Assembly: GCF_001431415.1 (NCBI RefSeq)
Contig: NZ_LDJI01000004.1
Location: 1 to 64,000 of the forward strand
DNA from: Stenotrophomonas humi
Lineage (GTDB): Bacteria; Pseudomonadota; Gammaproteobacteria; Xanthomonadales; Xanthomonadaceae
Direction: 5' to 3'
DNA: 64,000 nucleotides
A program made the translations under genes and the position numbers. The notes beneath the pieces were generated by a model. The model did no database searches. It saw only the letters and a program-made list of their open reading frames with translations, and was not told the DNA's origin. Shown here piece after piece: positions 34,309-42,981 of this stretch (its first letter is position 1; every line of letters begins with the position of its first letter).

Positions 34309-36000
34309 TCAGCCGCCACGCGGGCCACGGTTGCCACCGCCGCCAGGGCGACCGCCGCCACCGGGACGGCCACCACCGCCCGGACGACCGGCGCCACCCG
34401 GGCGATTGCCGCCGGGACGCGGACCACCGGACGGACGACCGCCGGGGCCGCCTGGACCACCCGGGCCGCGGTTGCCGCCACTTGGGCGGGCGCTGGCCGG
34501 GCGTGCACCGTACGGGCTGTAGCTCGGGGTGGCATGGTCGGACGGGAAGCTCGGAGCATTACCCGGATGACCATAAGGATGCTTGCGCTGGCCCTGCCCG
34601 GCACCTGCGCCGGCAGCACCCTGCGGGCGGCCCTGGCCGCCTGCGCCGCCGTAACCGCCGCCCTGCGGACGACCCTGACCCGGGCCGCCACGACCGGCGC
34701 CAGCGCCTGCAGCGCCACCCGGACGTGGCTTGCCGTACGGGCGAGCCTGGCCTTCACCGGCCGGGCCGCGGCCCGGTCCACGATTGCCACCCGGGCCGGC
34801 GTTGCGGTGGCCGCTCGGGCCGGTGCTCACGCCATCGGGCACATACCAGGTGCGGAATGCAGCGGGGTTGCCATCGGGCAGGCTGCGATCGCCAGCAGGC
34901 TTGCGCTGCTTGAACGGACGCTGTGACTGCTTGGCAGCGGCGTCGCCGCTGACCGTCAGGCCACCCTTGTAGCCACCGCCGGGCTTGCCGCCACGGCCGC
35001 GGCCGCGATCTTCGCGCACGGAGTCGAAACGACGCAGTTCACGGCCTTCGTCAGCGGTGCTGTGGCCGTTGACATAGGCGTTGCCACGGCCGCCGTCGCG
35101 CGAGACGCGCACGGTGGTCTTGGCCGCCTTGCGCTGGCCGATCACCGGCTGCAGGGTCAGCGCGGACGGGGTGCCTTCTTCCAGCTTCAGCTGGGCGCGC
35201 AGCGCCTCAACCTGCGGGCTGGTCAGTTCCACCGACTTGCCGCGCATCAGTTCGCGCGGCAGCTCGATCTTGCCGTAACGGGTGCGCTTGAGGCGACTGA
35301 CCTGGCAGCCCTGGGATTCCCACAGGCGGCGCACTTCGCGGTTGCGACCTTCCTTGACGACCACGCGGAACCAGTCGTGCGAATCGGTGCCGCCAATGCG
35401 CTCGACTTCGTCGAACTTGGCGCCGCCGTCTTCCAGCAGCACGCCGCGGCCAAGACGCTCGATGATGGCGTCCGATACCTTTTCTTCGCCTTCCGGGGCG
35501 CGCACGCGTACCACGTACTCGCGCTCGACCTCGAAGGACGGGTGCATCATGGCGTTGGCCAGCTCACCGTCGGTGGTTGCCAGCAGCAGGCCGGTGGTGT
35601 TGATGTCCAGGCGGCCGATGGCGATCCAGCGCGCGCCCTTGAGCGGCGGCAGGGCTTCGAAAACGGTCGGGCGGCCTTCGGGGTCGTCACGCGTGGTGAC
35701 TTCGCCTTCGGGCTTGTTGTAGATCAGTACGCGCGAGGGATCGGTCAGGGCGCTGGCAACGAAGCTGCGGCCATCCAGGTCGATCTTGTCGCCGCTCTTG
35801 ACCGACATGCCGATCTGCGCGGTTTCACCATTGACCTTGACCAGGCCATCGGCAATGCGCTGCTCCAGCGCGCGGCGCGAGCCCAGTCCGGCCTGGGCCA
35901 GGACCTTGTGCAGGCGCTCTTCGAGCTTGGGCTGTTCGGTGCCGGCTTCGCGCTTGAGCGAAAGCTTGTTCAACGTTGGTTTACGGGGGGTGTCACTCAT
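34309..36000 (-). CDS. rluB: 23S rRNA pseudouridine(2605) synthase with long disordered tail
   Basis: A 563-residue protein. Residues 27-80 are an S4 RNA-binding domain, residues about 90-250 the RsuA/RluB/E/F-type pseudouridine synthase with catalytic Asp132 in GRLDINTTGLLL, and GRNREVRRLWE is conserved. From about residue 275 to the end the protein is low-complexity, rich in Gly, Arg, Pro and Gln, closing with repeats of GGGGRPG; E. coli RluB is 291 residues. ATG 36000 gives MSDTPRKPTL and overlaps the scpB stop by eight bases. The product modifies U2605 of 23S rRNA; the tail may bind RNA, which is inference. Confidence 0.93.
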   Translation of the reverse strand: MSDTPRKPTLNKLSLKREAGTEQPKLEERLHKVLAQAGLGSRRALEQRIADGLVKVNGETAQIGMSVKSGDKIDLDGRSFVASALTDPSRVLIYNKPEGEVTTRDDPEGRPTVFEALPPLKGARWIAIGRLDINTTGLLLATTDGELANAMMHPSFEVEREYVVRVRAPEGEEKVSDAIIERLGRGVLLEDGGAKFDEVERIGGTDSHDWFRVVVKEGRNREVRRLWESQGCQVSRLKRTRYGKIELPRELMRGKSVELTSPQVEALRAQLKLEEGTPSALTLQPVIGQRKAAKTTVRVSRDGGRGNAYVNGHSTADEGRELRRFDSVREDRGRGRGGKPGGGYKGGLTVSGDAAAKQSQRPFKQRKPAGDRSLPDGNPAAFRTWYVPDGVSTGPSGHRNAGPGGNRGPGRGPAGEGQARPYGKPRPGGAAGAGAGRGGPGQGRPQGGGYGGAGGQGRPQGAAGAGAGQGQRKHPYGHPGNAPSFPSDHATPSYSPYGARPASARPSGGNRGPGGPGGPGGRPSGGPRPGGNRPGGAGRPGGGGRPGGGGRPGGGGNRGPRGG

Positions 36001-36847
36001 CTGTTTTGCTCCGGCCGGCGTTTTCCGCGTCGGCCTCATGGTCGGAATCGGCTACGTCAACAGCCACGGTCGTCGTCGCGACGGCGTTGTTTTCAGTTTG
36101 TTCCACTTCCGCCGCGCGCTCTCCCGGCGCGGCGTCGGGTTCGCCCGTGAGGGCGGTATCGGATGCGGTTGCCTCCAAATCCGGAGATTCGTCGTCAGCT
36201 GCGGTATCTGTGTTGTCTGATTCGCCCGGCTCGGCACGGTCATCGGGTGCGGCAGCGCCGGCGGTCAGGGGTGCAGCGGGTTGGCCGTCGCCATCCAGCG
36301 GGAGTTGCGGTTCCAGTTCGCCGATGTCGCGCAGTTCGGACAATGGCGGCAGTTCATCCAGGCGCTTGAGCCCGAAGTAATCCAGAAAGCCCTTGGTGGT
36401 GCCGAACAATGCCGGCTTGCCAGGGACATCGCGGTGGCCGATGACCCGGATCCACTCGCGCTCTTCCAGTGCCTGGATGATGTTGCTGCTCACCGCCACG
36501 CCGCGCACCTGTTCGATCTCGCCACGGGTGATGGGCTGGCGGTAGGCAATCAATGCCAGGGTTTCCAGGGTGGCGCGGGTGTAGCGGGTCTTGCGTTCGG
36601 TCCATAGCCGGGAAACCCAGCCATGCACTTCGCTGGTGATCTGGTAGCGGAACCCGGAGGCCACTTCGACCAGTTCCACGCCGCGCTCGGCGCAGGCATT
36701 CCGCAGCAGCTCCAGCGCACGCTCCACGCTGCCCGGAGGCGCGGGTGCGTCTTCCGGGAACAGGCCCTGCAACTGCGACAGTGTCAGCGGCTGGCTGGAC
36801 GCCAGCAGGGCACCTTCGACAATGCGGTTGATCAGCGGTTGATCCAT
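35993..36847 (-). CDS. scpB: Chromosome segregation and condensation protein ScpB
   Basis: A 284-residue kleisin-binding subunit of the Smc-ScpAB condensin. The two winged-helix domains span about residues 1-175 (RYTRATLETLALIAYRQPITRGEIEQVRGV is the family core). The C-terminal about 90 residues are acidic and Ala/Asp/Glu-rich, probably disordered. ATG 36847 starts MDQPLINRIVEG; 16 bases separate it from the scpA stop. The scpA-scpB-rluB order is usual in this group. Confidence 0.93.
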   Translation of the reverse strand: MDQPLINRIVEGALLASSQPLTLSQLQGLFPEDAPAPPGSVERALELLRNACAERGVELVEVASGFRYQITSEVHGWVSRLWTERKTRYTRATLETLALIAYRQPITRGEIEQVRGVAVSSNIIQALEEREWIRVIGHRDVPGKPALFGTTKGFLDYFGLKRLDELPPLSELRDIGELEPQLPLDGDGQPAAPLTAGAAAPDDRAEPGESDNTDTAADDESPDLEATASDTALTGEPDAAPGERAAEVEQTENNAVATTTVAVDVADSDHEADAENAGRSKTDE

Positions 36848-36863
36848 GCGTCGGTCTGATTGG

Positions 36864-37766
36864 TCAGGCGGGATCGGGGGCATCGGCATCATCGAACTCG
36901 CTGGAGAAGGCCAGCGGTGCATTGGTGTTGCCGGAAGCCAGGGACTTCACGTAGATCGGGGCGAGCGAGGTTTCCTGCACGATGTCCAGCAGCTGCTCCT
37001 TGGCCAGTTCCAGCATGGCCAGAAAGGTCACCAGAACGCCGAGCTTGCCTTCTTCGGCGGTGAACAGGGTTTCAAAGCGGTAGAACTTGCCATCTTCCAA
37101 CTGGCTGAGGATGTCGCCCATGCGCTGGCGCACACTCAGCGCCTCACGCTTGATCGCGTGGCCGCTGAACAGCTCGGCACGCTTGAGCACGTCATGCAGC
37201 GCCAGCAGCATTTCCTTCAGGTCCACCGGTGGCGGCAGTTTCACCGCAATGCGCTCCGGTACGAAGGCCGTTGCCACGCTGGTGTCGCGGTCCTGCCGGG
37301 GCAGGGTGTCGATGTCCTCGGCGGCCTGTTTGAAGCGTTCGTATTCCTGCAGGCGGCGTACCAGTTCCGCACGTGGATCGGCTTCATCGCCTTCCACGCT
37401 CGGCGGCCGTGGCAGCAGCATGCGCGATTTGATCTCGGCAAGCATGGCCGCCATGACCAGGTACTCGGCTGCCAGTTCGAAGCGCAGCTCCTGCATCACA
37501 TTGATGTATTCGACGTATTGCTTGGTGATCTCGGCGACCGGGATATCCAGGATGTCCAGGTTCTGCCGGCGGATCAGGTACAGCAGCAAATCCAGCGGGC
37601 CTTCAAATGCATCCAGGATCACTTCCAGCGCGTCCGGCGGGATGTACAGATCCTGCGGGATCTGCAGTACCGGCTGACCATGCACCATCGCCAGCGGCAT
37701 TTCCTGCTGCTGCGGTATGTGGGGCGGCGCTGGCGGGTTCGCGTCGTGCGCGAGTTCGGAAGTCAT
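36864..37766 (-). CDS. scpA: Segregation and condensation protein ScpA
   Basis: A 300-residue kleisin subunit linking Smc heads. The conserved segment FEGPLDLLLYLIRRQNLDILDIPVAEIT (in two parts) and the C-terminal winged helix (KLGVLVTFLAMLELAKEQLLDIVQE) are present. The start is uncertain: ATG 37766 (MTSELAHDAN) gives a length normal for xanthomonads; ATG 37811 is also open. Neither has a good ribosome site. First gene of scpA-scpB-rluB. Confidence 0.92.
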   Translation of the reverse strand: MTSELAHDANPPAPPHIPQQQEMPLAMVHGQPVLQIPQDLYIPPDALEVILDAFEGPLDLLLYLIRRQNLDILDIPVAEITKQYVEYINVMQELRFELAAEYLVMAAMLAEIKSRMLLPRPPSVEGDEADPRAELVRRLQEYERFKQAAEDIDTLPRQDRDTSVATAFVPERIAVKLPPPVDLKEMLLALHDVLKRAELFSGHAIKREALSVRQRMGDILSQLEDGKFYRFETLFTAEEGKLGVLVTFLAMLELAKEQLLDIVQETSLAPIYVKSLASGNTNAPLAFSSEFDDADAPDPA

Positions 37767-38114
37767 CAGGTCGACATCGGGTGTTGCGAGCCGTACGCAT
37801 CCCGGATTCATGCCCGGTAGGGTTCAGCGCTGGTATTGCGAGCCATGCACGCTTGTCTGGCGCGCTTCTTCCATACATGAACAACAAGACGCACCGCGAA
37901 GGGCGGCAACGTCGTTACGAGGAGGTCGTCTACGCGATCCGGGAAGAGATCTGCTTCGGTCAACCGGCGGGGCCTGAGCCTGCCTCCGAACCGAGCCGCT
38001 ACAGACCGGCTGCGTGCAATAGCGCAAAGAGTAATCGCCGGAACCGGGCGGTGTCCAGCCTTGTGCGGCTAGACTTGTCTCCGATTCATTCAACGGACAA
38101 GGAGATAGACGCCC
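37767..38114. other. Intergenic region with one doubtful small frame
   Basis: An open frame from ATG 37877 (MNNKTHREGRQRRYEEVVYA...) runs 84 codons to 38131 on the plus strand, overlapping the yciI start. It has a charged, plausible N-terminus but turns into low-grade sequence and has no ribosome site. It may be a decayed gene. The promoter of yciI-bolA presumably lies near 38040-38100. Nothing else is seen. Confidence 0.3.
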
Positions 38115-38414
38115 GTGTGGTACGTGATTGAAGGCTATGACGGCCAGCAGGTGCTGGCCGCGCGCATGCAGGCCAGGACCGCGCATCTGGACCGGTTGAA
38201 GGCATTGCTTGACCAGGGGAGACTGCTTTTGGCTGGCCCTTGTCCTGCCATTGACGCCGAAGACCCGGGTGAAGCCGGCTTCAGCGGCAGCGTGGTGATT
38301 GCTGAATTTGACAGCCTGGAAGCCGCCCGGGCCTGGGCCGACGCCGATCCTTATGTGGCGGCCGGCGTTTATGTGCGGGTGGATGTGCGCCCGTTCCGCA
38401 GGGTGCTGCCATGA
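38115..38414 (+). CDS. yciI: YciI family protein
   Basis: A 99-residue YCII-domain protein starting at GTG 38115 (WYVIEGYD after the start). It has the family features [22 protein letters not shown] and the Asp-Pro pair [12 protein letters not shown] with the conserved His24. AAGGAG lies 11 bases upstream of the GTG. The role is not known; E. coli YciI and homologues have been linked to membrane-septation and dehydrohalogenase-like folds without a proven reaction. The stop overlaps the bolA start (ATGA). Confidence 0.9.
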   Translation: MWYVIEGYDGQQVLAARMQARTAHLDRLKALLDQGRLLLAGPCPAIDAEDPGEAGFSGSVVIAEFDSLEAARAWADADPYVAAGVYVRVDVRPFRRVLP

Positions 38415-38689
38415 ACCGGGTCGAGCAGATCCGCGCCGCGCTGCTGGCGGCCCTGGCGCCCGAACTGCTGGAGGTGGAGGACGACAGCCATCGCCACGCG
38501 GGGCATGCCGGGGCGCGTGACGGCCGCGGTCACTTCAACGTGGTCGTGGTGAGCGAAGCCTTTGCCGGCAAGGCACCGTTGGCGCGCCATCGCGCCGTCT
38601 ATGCCGCGCTGGGGGCGATGATGGAGACCGACATCCATGCGTTGTCGATCAAGGCGCTGACACCGGGGGAGCATGCAGGCGCCGCGTGA
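38411..38689 (+). CDS. BolA family protein
   Basis: A 92-residue BolA-like protein: [33 protein letters not shown] in which the DDSHRHAGH and HFNV segments are the BolA signature, followed by [22 protein letters not shown]. BolA proteins bind [2Fe-2S] glutaredoxins through conserved His and act in iron-sulfur trafficking and stress response. Coupled to yciI by a four-base overlap. Confidence 0.92.
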   Translation: MNRVEQIRAALLAALAPELLEVEDDSHRHAGHAGARDGRGHFNVVVVSEAFAGKAPLARHRAVYAALGAMMETDIHALSIKALTPGEHAGAA

Positions 38690-38748
38690 GCCGGCCTGTC
38701 CGGTGCGCTGCGTGGACAGCGAATGTCCGGTCATGGCCCGGTGCAGCA

Positions 38749-38788
38749 TGACAAACGGTTTACAGATGCAATTGAAAACGTTTACATT
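38749..38788 (+). promoter_or_regulatory. Promoter with two LacI-type operator-like sites upstream of lacI
   Basis: TGACAAACGGTTTACA (38749-38764) and TGAAAACGTTTACA (38773-38786) both carry the AAACG/CGTTT centre of LacI/GalR-family operators; the second is near-palindromic around the central CG. A possible promoter TTTACA (38759-38764), 18-base spacer, TACATT (38783-38788) overlaps both sites, so repression of the island by its own LacI protein is likely. This is inference from pattern. Confidence 0.6.
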
Positions 38789-38812
38789 CCGCCCAACCGT
38801 GCTGCGGAGGGC

Positions 38813-39838
38813 ATGACGGTGGCAAAAACGGCAATCACCATCAAGGATGTTGCCCGCGAGGCGAACGTCTCCGTTGCTACCGTGTCGCGTGCCCTCAACG
38901 GGCATGACAATGTCGCGCAGGCGGTCCGCACCCGCGTGCTGGAAGTCGCCAACCGGCTGCGCTACACGCCGCATGCCGCCGCCCGCAGCCTGAGCAGCCG
39001 CAGCACCCAGACGGTTGGCGTGGTGCTGCCGGACCTGCATGGCGAGTTTTTTTCCGAATTGATGCGCGGTATCGACGGTGTGGCCAGCGCCCATCGCCGG
39101 CACCTGCTTGTGTCCAGCTATCACGGTGATCCACAGCAGCAGCGCACGGTGTTGCAGACGATGCGCGGTCGCGTGGACGGCCTGCTGCTGCTCTCACCCT
39201 ATGCCGGCGATGCCGGTTTCCTGCTTGAAAGCCTGCCTGCGACCATTCCGACGGTGTTGATCAACACGCCTTTGGCGGATGGCCAGCATGCGGTGTTCAG
39301 CATTGATGACCATGCAGGCGCCGTGGCGATGACCGAGCATCTGTTGGCGCAAGGCCACCGCCGCATCGCGTTCATCGGTGGTCCGGCGCAGAACCATGAT
39401 GCACAGGAGCGCCTGCGCGGGTTTCGCGATGCCATGGCGGCACAGGCTGGCGGTAGCGAGGCGATCGAGTTGCCCGGTGACTTCGATGAAGCCAGCGGCC
39501 ACCGCGCCGGTATGGCTTTGCTCAAGCGCGAAACCCTGCCTGATGCGGTGTTTGCGGCCAATGACATGATGGCGCTGGGATGCCTGTACGCGTTCGCCCA
39601 TGCTGGGGTGCACGTGCCCGGACAGGTGGCGCTGGCCGGCTTTGACGACATCCCGCTGGCACGCTTTGTTCACCCCTCCTTGACGACGATGCAGGTGAGC
39701 ATCGCCGAGTTGGGAGAAAGAGCGATGCAGCAATTGGTGCGGCAGATTGACGACGAAGACGCCAGCGAAGTGCATGGCATCACCCTGACTCCCAGCCTGG
39801 TCGTGCGTGATTCGACCGCTGCCCGTGGCCCCTCCTGA
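38813..39838 (+). CDS. LacI-family transcriptional regulator
   Basis: A 341-residue repressor: N-terminal helix-turn-helix (TIKDVAREANVSVATVSRALNG) and hinge (YTPHAAARSLSSRS), then a periplasmic-binding-protein-like sugar domain (VGVVLPDLHGEFFSEL..., VALAGFDDIPLARFVHPSLTT). It is the first gene of the sugar island and probably senses an oligosaccharide or its phosphate. ATG 38813 has GGAGG only two bases away; GTG 38819 has better spacing and may be the true start. Operator-like sites lie in its own promoter. Confidence 0.93.
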   Translation: MTVAKTAITIKDVAREANVSVATVSRALNGHDNVAQAVRTRVLEVANRLRYTPHAAARSLSSRSTQTVGVVLPDLHGEFFSELMRGIDGVASAHRRHLLVSSYHGDPQQQRTVLQTMRGRVDGLLLLSPYAGDAGFLLESLPATIPTVLINTPLADGQHAVFSIDDHAGAVAMTEHLLAQGHRRIAFIGGPAQNHDAQERLRGFRDAMAAQAGGSEAIELPGDFDEASGHRAGMALLKRETLPDAVFAANDMMALGCLYAFAHAGVHVPGQVALAGFDDIPLARFVHPSLTTMQVSIAELGERAMQQLVRQIDDEDASEVHGITLTPSLVVRDSTAARGPS

Positions 39839-39918
39839 CCCCGTGAGCGCACCGGGCACCCCCCTTTAGTCCAAATTCCTGGCAGCCCCCAGACTGCCGC
39901 CGAGGAGAGAGTTGAAAC

Positions 39919-42888
39919 ATGAGAATTGACCCGTTGAAGAACGCTCCGCCGCGCAAGCTGCTCTGCTGTGCATTGGCTGGCTGCCTGTTGTTGGGCGCCG
40001 CCCCCGCATTTGCGCAGAGCACCGGCGCCACCATCCGTGGCCAGGTGACCACCGATTCGACACCGGCCGCACAGGCGCAGGTGACCGCGACCAATACCGC
40101 CACCGGCCTGAGCCGCAGCGTGCAGAGCACGGCCAGTGGCAGCTATTCGCTGGCAGGTCTGCCGCCGGGTACCTACCGCGTTGATGTCAGCGCCGGCGGC
40201 AAGACCAGCACCCAGAACATCACCGTGCAGGTGGGCCAGACCGCGACCGTGAACCTGGGCGTGGGCGGTGTGGGCGAAACCGCACAGGGCGGGGCAGCCA
40301 CCACGCTGGATGCGGTGCAGGTGACCGCGCAGGCGCCGATCGAGACCAAGACGTCGGAAATCGCCACCTACATCACGCCGCAGCAGATCCAGGCGCTGCC
40401 GCAGGGAACGCGCAACTTCCTTGCCTTTGCCGACACCGTTCCGGGCATGGCGTTCGAACAGAACCCGGCCAATGGATCGACCAAGCTGCGTGGCGGTGTG
40501 CAGAGCGCCAACAACGTCAACGTCTATATCGATGGCGTCGGCCAGAAGAACTATGTCACCCAGGGTGGCATCACCGGGCAGGACGCCAGTCGCGGCAATC
40601 CGTTCCCGCAGCTGGCCATCGGTGAATACAAGGTCATCACCTCCAACTACAAGGCCGAGTACGACCAGATCAGCTCGGCAGCGGTGACGGCGGTGACCAA
40701 ATCCGGCACCAACGAATTCAAGGGCTCGTTCTTCTGGGACTACACCAACCAGGATTGGCGCGAGCCGCGCGAAAGCGAGAAGAACGGCGTCGGCAAGACC
40801 CGCTCCGGCGAAAAGCAGTATGGCGCCTCCTTCGGTGGCCCGATAGTGCAGGACAAGGCGCATTTCTTCGTCACCTATGAGGGCAAGGAATACAACGCGC
40901 CGCAGGACCTGAAGCCGGGCGAAGGCCGTCTGCCGGGTGACCTGCCGCAGGCATGGCGCGACCAGCTCGGTGCGACGGCGACGCCATTCAAGGAAGACCT
41001 GTACTTCGGCAAGCTGGATTGGTCGATCAACGATGAGAATCTGGTCGAGCTGACCTACAAGCGCCGGGAGGAAAGCGAGATCGGCAATGTGGGTGGTCAG
41101 AGTGCGCGCAGTTACGGCACCGATACCGGCGTCGAGGAAGACCGCTACGACCTGCGCTGGCAGTACTCCAACACCAATTGGCTCAACGACGCTCACCTGA
41201 CCTATGAGAAAGCGTTCTGGACCAAAGCGCCGATCAATTTCGACAACGGCCGGGTGCTCACCGACGGCAGTGGCGACGATGGCAAGCAGATCTACCGCAT
41301 CGGCGGTGGTGAAGGTGGCTTGCAGGACAAGGGGCAGAAGGGCTGGTCGTTCCAGAACGACACCACTTTCTTCGGCTGGGAAGGCCACACGCTCAAGTTC
41401 GGTGTGAAGTACAAGCAGGTCGACCTGGATACCACCGAACAGCAGCCCTACAACCCGCAGTTCTATTACGACATCCGCCAGGGCGGCGACGTTCCGTACT
41501 TCGTGCGTTTCGGCAGCCCGGCGGTGGGTACCGGTGGCGGCGCGGTCACCTCCAAGAACAAGCAATTCGGCCTCTACATCCAGGACGACTGGGACGTCAC
41601 CGACCGCCTGACCTTGAACCTCGGCCTGCGCTGGGATTACGAGAAGACACCCTCCTACCTGGACTACACCACCGCGCCGGACGTGCTGGCCTCGCTGTCG
41701 ACGGTGGACACGCGCGCAGGAAACGCACCGGGGCAGACCTACGCGCAGACACTGGCGCTGGGTGGCATCGACATCAACCGCTATATCAGCACCGGCAACA
41801 ACCGTAAGCCGTTCAAGGATGCAATCCAGCCGCGTGTGGGTTTCTCCTATGACCTGACCGGTGACGAGCGGCATGTGGTGTTCGGCGGCATCGGCCGGTC
41901 CTACGACCGCAACCTGTTCGACTACCTGCAGCTGGAACGCAGCAAGGCCTCGTTCCCGACCCGCCGCTTCAAGATCAACTCGCCTGGTCATGCCTGCGCC
42001 GTGGGTGGCGACTGCCTGGATTGGAACCCGCAACTGCTGGATCGCGACTATCTGATGTCGCTGGTCAACGCGACCGAAGCCGGTCGTGAAGTGTGGATGT
42101 TCGACAACGATCTGAAGACGCCGCATTCGGACCAGATCAGCCTGGGCATCCGCAACAGCTTCAACCTGGGCGGCCTGGACTGGAACAGCTCGACCACGCT
42201 GCAGCACACCCGTTACAAGGACGGCCTGCTGATCTCGCGCGGCAATCGCTACCCCGATGGCGACGCATACGGCCCGAATGGCAGTCCCTGGAGCGCGCCG
42301 GGGCTGCCGGGACTGGGCTCGCTGATCGTGGCCACCAACGGGTTTGAATCCAAGAGCACCGCGTTGCTGTTGAGTTTGGACAAACCGTACACGGCCGAGA
42401 GTCCGTGGAACTTCAACGTTGCCTACACGCTCACCGATGCCAAGCAGAACATCCACGAGAAGGATCCGGTGTACGGCTGGTACTTCGCGCAGGGCGGCTG
42501 GTACGACGGTGCATGGACGCCGCGTCATCGCCTGGTGGTCAGTGGCTTCACCGACCTGCCGTGGGGCATGAGTGTGTCCGGCAAGTTGACCCTGGCCAGC
42601 AAGATCAAGCGTTGGGATATCGACGGTACCGCAGCCTATGGTGGCTATGAGCGACCGCACAGCTGGGAGCCGGATGGTTCGCTGGGCTTCAAGCAGTTCG
42701 ACATGTCGCTGACCAAGACCTGGGACACCGGCACCGACCTGAAACTGAAGGTGCGTGCCGACATCCTCAATGCCTTCAATTGGACCAATTGGGGCGGTTA
42801 CGGCATCAACTGGGATACCAATGTGGTCAGCAGTTGGGATCAGTTCCAGACCCGGACCTTCAAGCTGTCGTTCGGACTGGATTGGTAA
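39919..42888 (+). CDS. Oar-like TonB-dependent outer-membrane receptor
   Basis: A 989-residue outer-membrane receptor. After a signal peptide (cleavage near PAFAQ) comes a carboxypeptidase-regulatory-like beta-sandwich (residues about 37-115, RGQVTTDSTPAAQAQVTATN), a TonB-box-like LDAVQVTAQ (130-138), a plug (residues about 145-260 with LRGGVQSANNVNVYIDGVGQ) and a long beta-barrel ending in FKLSFGLDW with a final aromatic residue. GAGGAGAGAG precedes the ATG. The Oar-type layout and its place between lacI and glycosidase genes suggest uptake of glycan fragments; the substrate cannot be read from sequence. Confidence 0.92.
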   Translation: MRIDPLKNAPPRKLLCCALAGCLLLGAAPAFAQSTGATIRGQVTTDSTPAAQAQVTATNTATGLSRSVQSTASGSYSLAGLPPGTYRVDVSAGGKTSTQNITVQVGQTATVNLGVGGVGETAQGGAATTLDAVQVTAQAPIETKTSEIATYITPQQIQALPQGTRNFLAFADTVPGMAFEQNPANGSTKLRGGVQSANNVNVYIDGVGQKNYVTQGGITGQDASRGNPFPQLAIGEYKVITSNYKAEYDQISSAAVTAVTKSGTNEFKGSFFWDYTNQDWREPRESEKNGVGKTRSGEKQYGASFGGPIVQDKAHFFVTYEGKEYNAPQDLKPGEGRLPGDLPQAWRDQLGATATPFKEDLYFGKLDWSINDENLVELTYKRREESEIGNVGGQSARSYGTDTGVEEDRYDLRWQYSNTNWLNDAHLTYEKAFWTKAPINFDNGRVLTDGSGDDGKQIYRIGGGEGGLQDKGQKGWSFQNDTTFFGWEGHTLKFGVKYKQVDLDTTEQQPYNPQFYYDIRQGGDVPYFVRFGSPAVGTGGGAVTSKNKQFGLYIQDDWDVTDRLTLNLGLRWDYEKTPSYLDYTTAPDVLASLSTVDTRAGNAPGQTYAQTLALGGIDINRYISTGNNRKPFKDAIQPRVGFSYDLTGDERHVVFGGIGRSYDRNLFDYLQLERSKASFPTRRFKINSPGHACAVGGDCLDWNPQLLDRDYLMSLVNATEAGREVWMFDNDLKTPHSDQISLGIRNSFNLGGLDWNSSTTLQHTRYKDGLLISRGNRYPDGDAYGPNGSPWSAPGLPGLGSLIVATNGFESKSTALLLSLDKPYTAESPWNFNVAYTLTDAKQNIHEKDPVYGWYFAQGGWYDGAWTPRHRLVVSGFTDLPWGMSVSGKLTLASKIKRWDIDGTAAYGGYERPHSWEPDGSLGFKQFDMSLTKTWDTGTDLKLKVRADILNAFNWTNWGGYGINWDTNVVSSWDQFQTRTFKLSFGLDW

Positions 42889-42900
42889 ACGGTCAGCTCC

Positions 42901-42966
42901 GGCCGCGTGATGGCGGCCGGGGCAACCCGTTGGCTTTTCGTGTTCTCTGTCACCCATTGGTGACAG
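42901..42966 (+). terminator. Two hairpins after the receptor gene
   Basis: GGCCGC-N6-GCGGCC (42901-42918) and CTGTCACC-CATT-GGTGACAG (42947-42966), the latter a perfect 8-bp stem, lie between the receptor and the glycosidase gene. CTTTTCG lies between them. They may attenuate transcription within the island, or the second may be a regulator site. No strong T run follows. Confidence 0.35.
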
Positions 42967-42981
42967 CCTGATTTCTTATTC

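Noticed and set aside
34320..34800. Short tandem G-rich repeats that might be a CRISPR or satellite array
   Set aside because: The repeats keep the rluB reading frame and encode its Gly/Arg/Pro-rich tail; spacing is irregular and there are no spacers.
37877..38131. 84-codon plus-strand frame before yciI
   Set aside because: No ribosome site, overlaps the yciI start, and only the first 25 residues look protein-like.
39670..42957. 1095-codon open frame on the minus strand
   Set aside because: Lies exactly antisense to the TonB-dependent receptor; Gln/Arg/Val/Ala/Gly-rich composition is the mirror of its codon use, with no start signal or family match.
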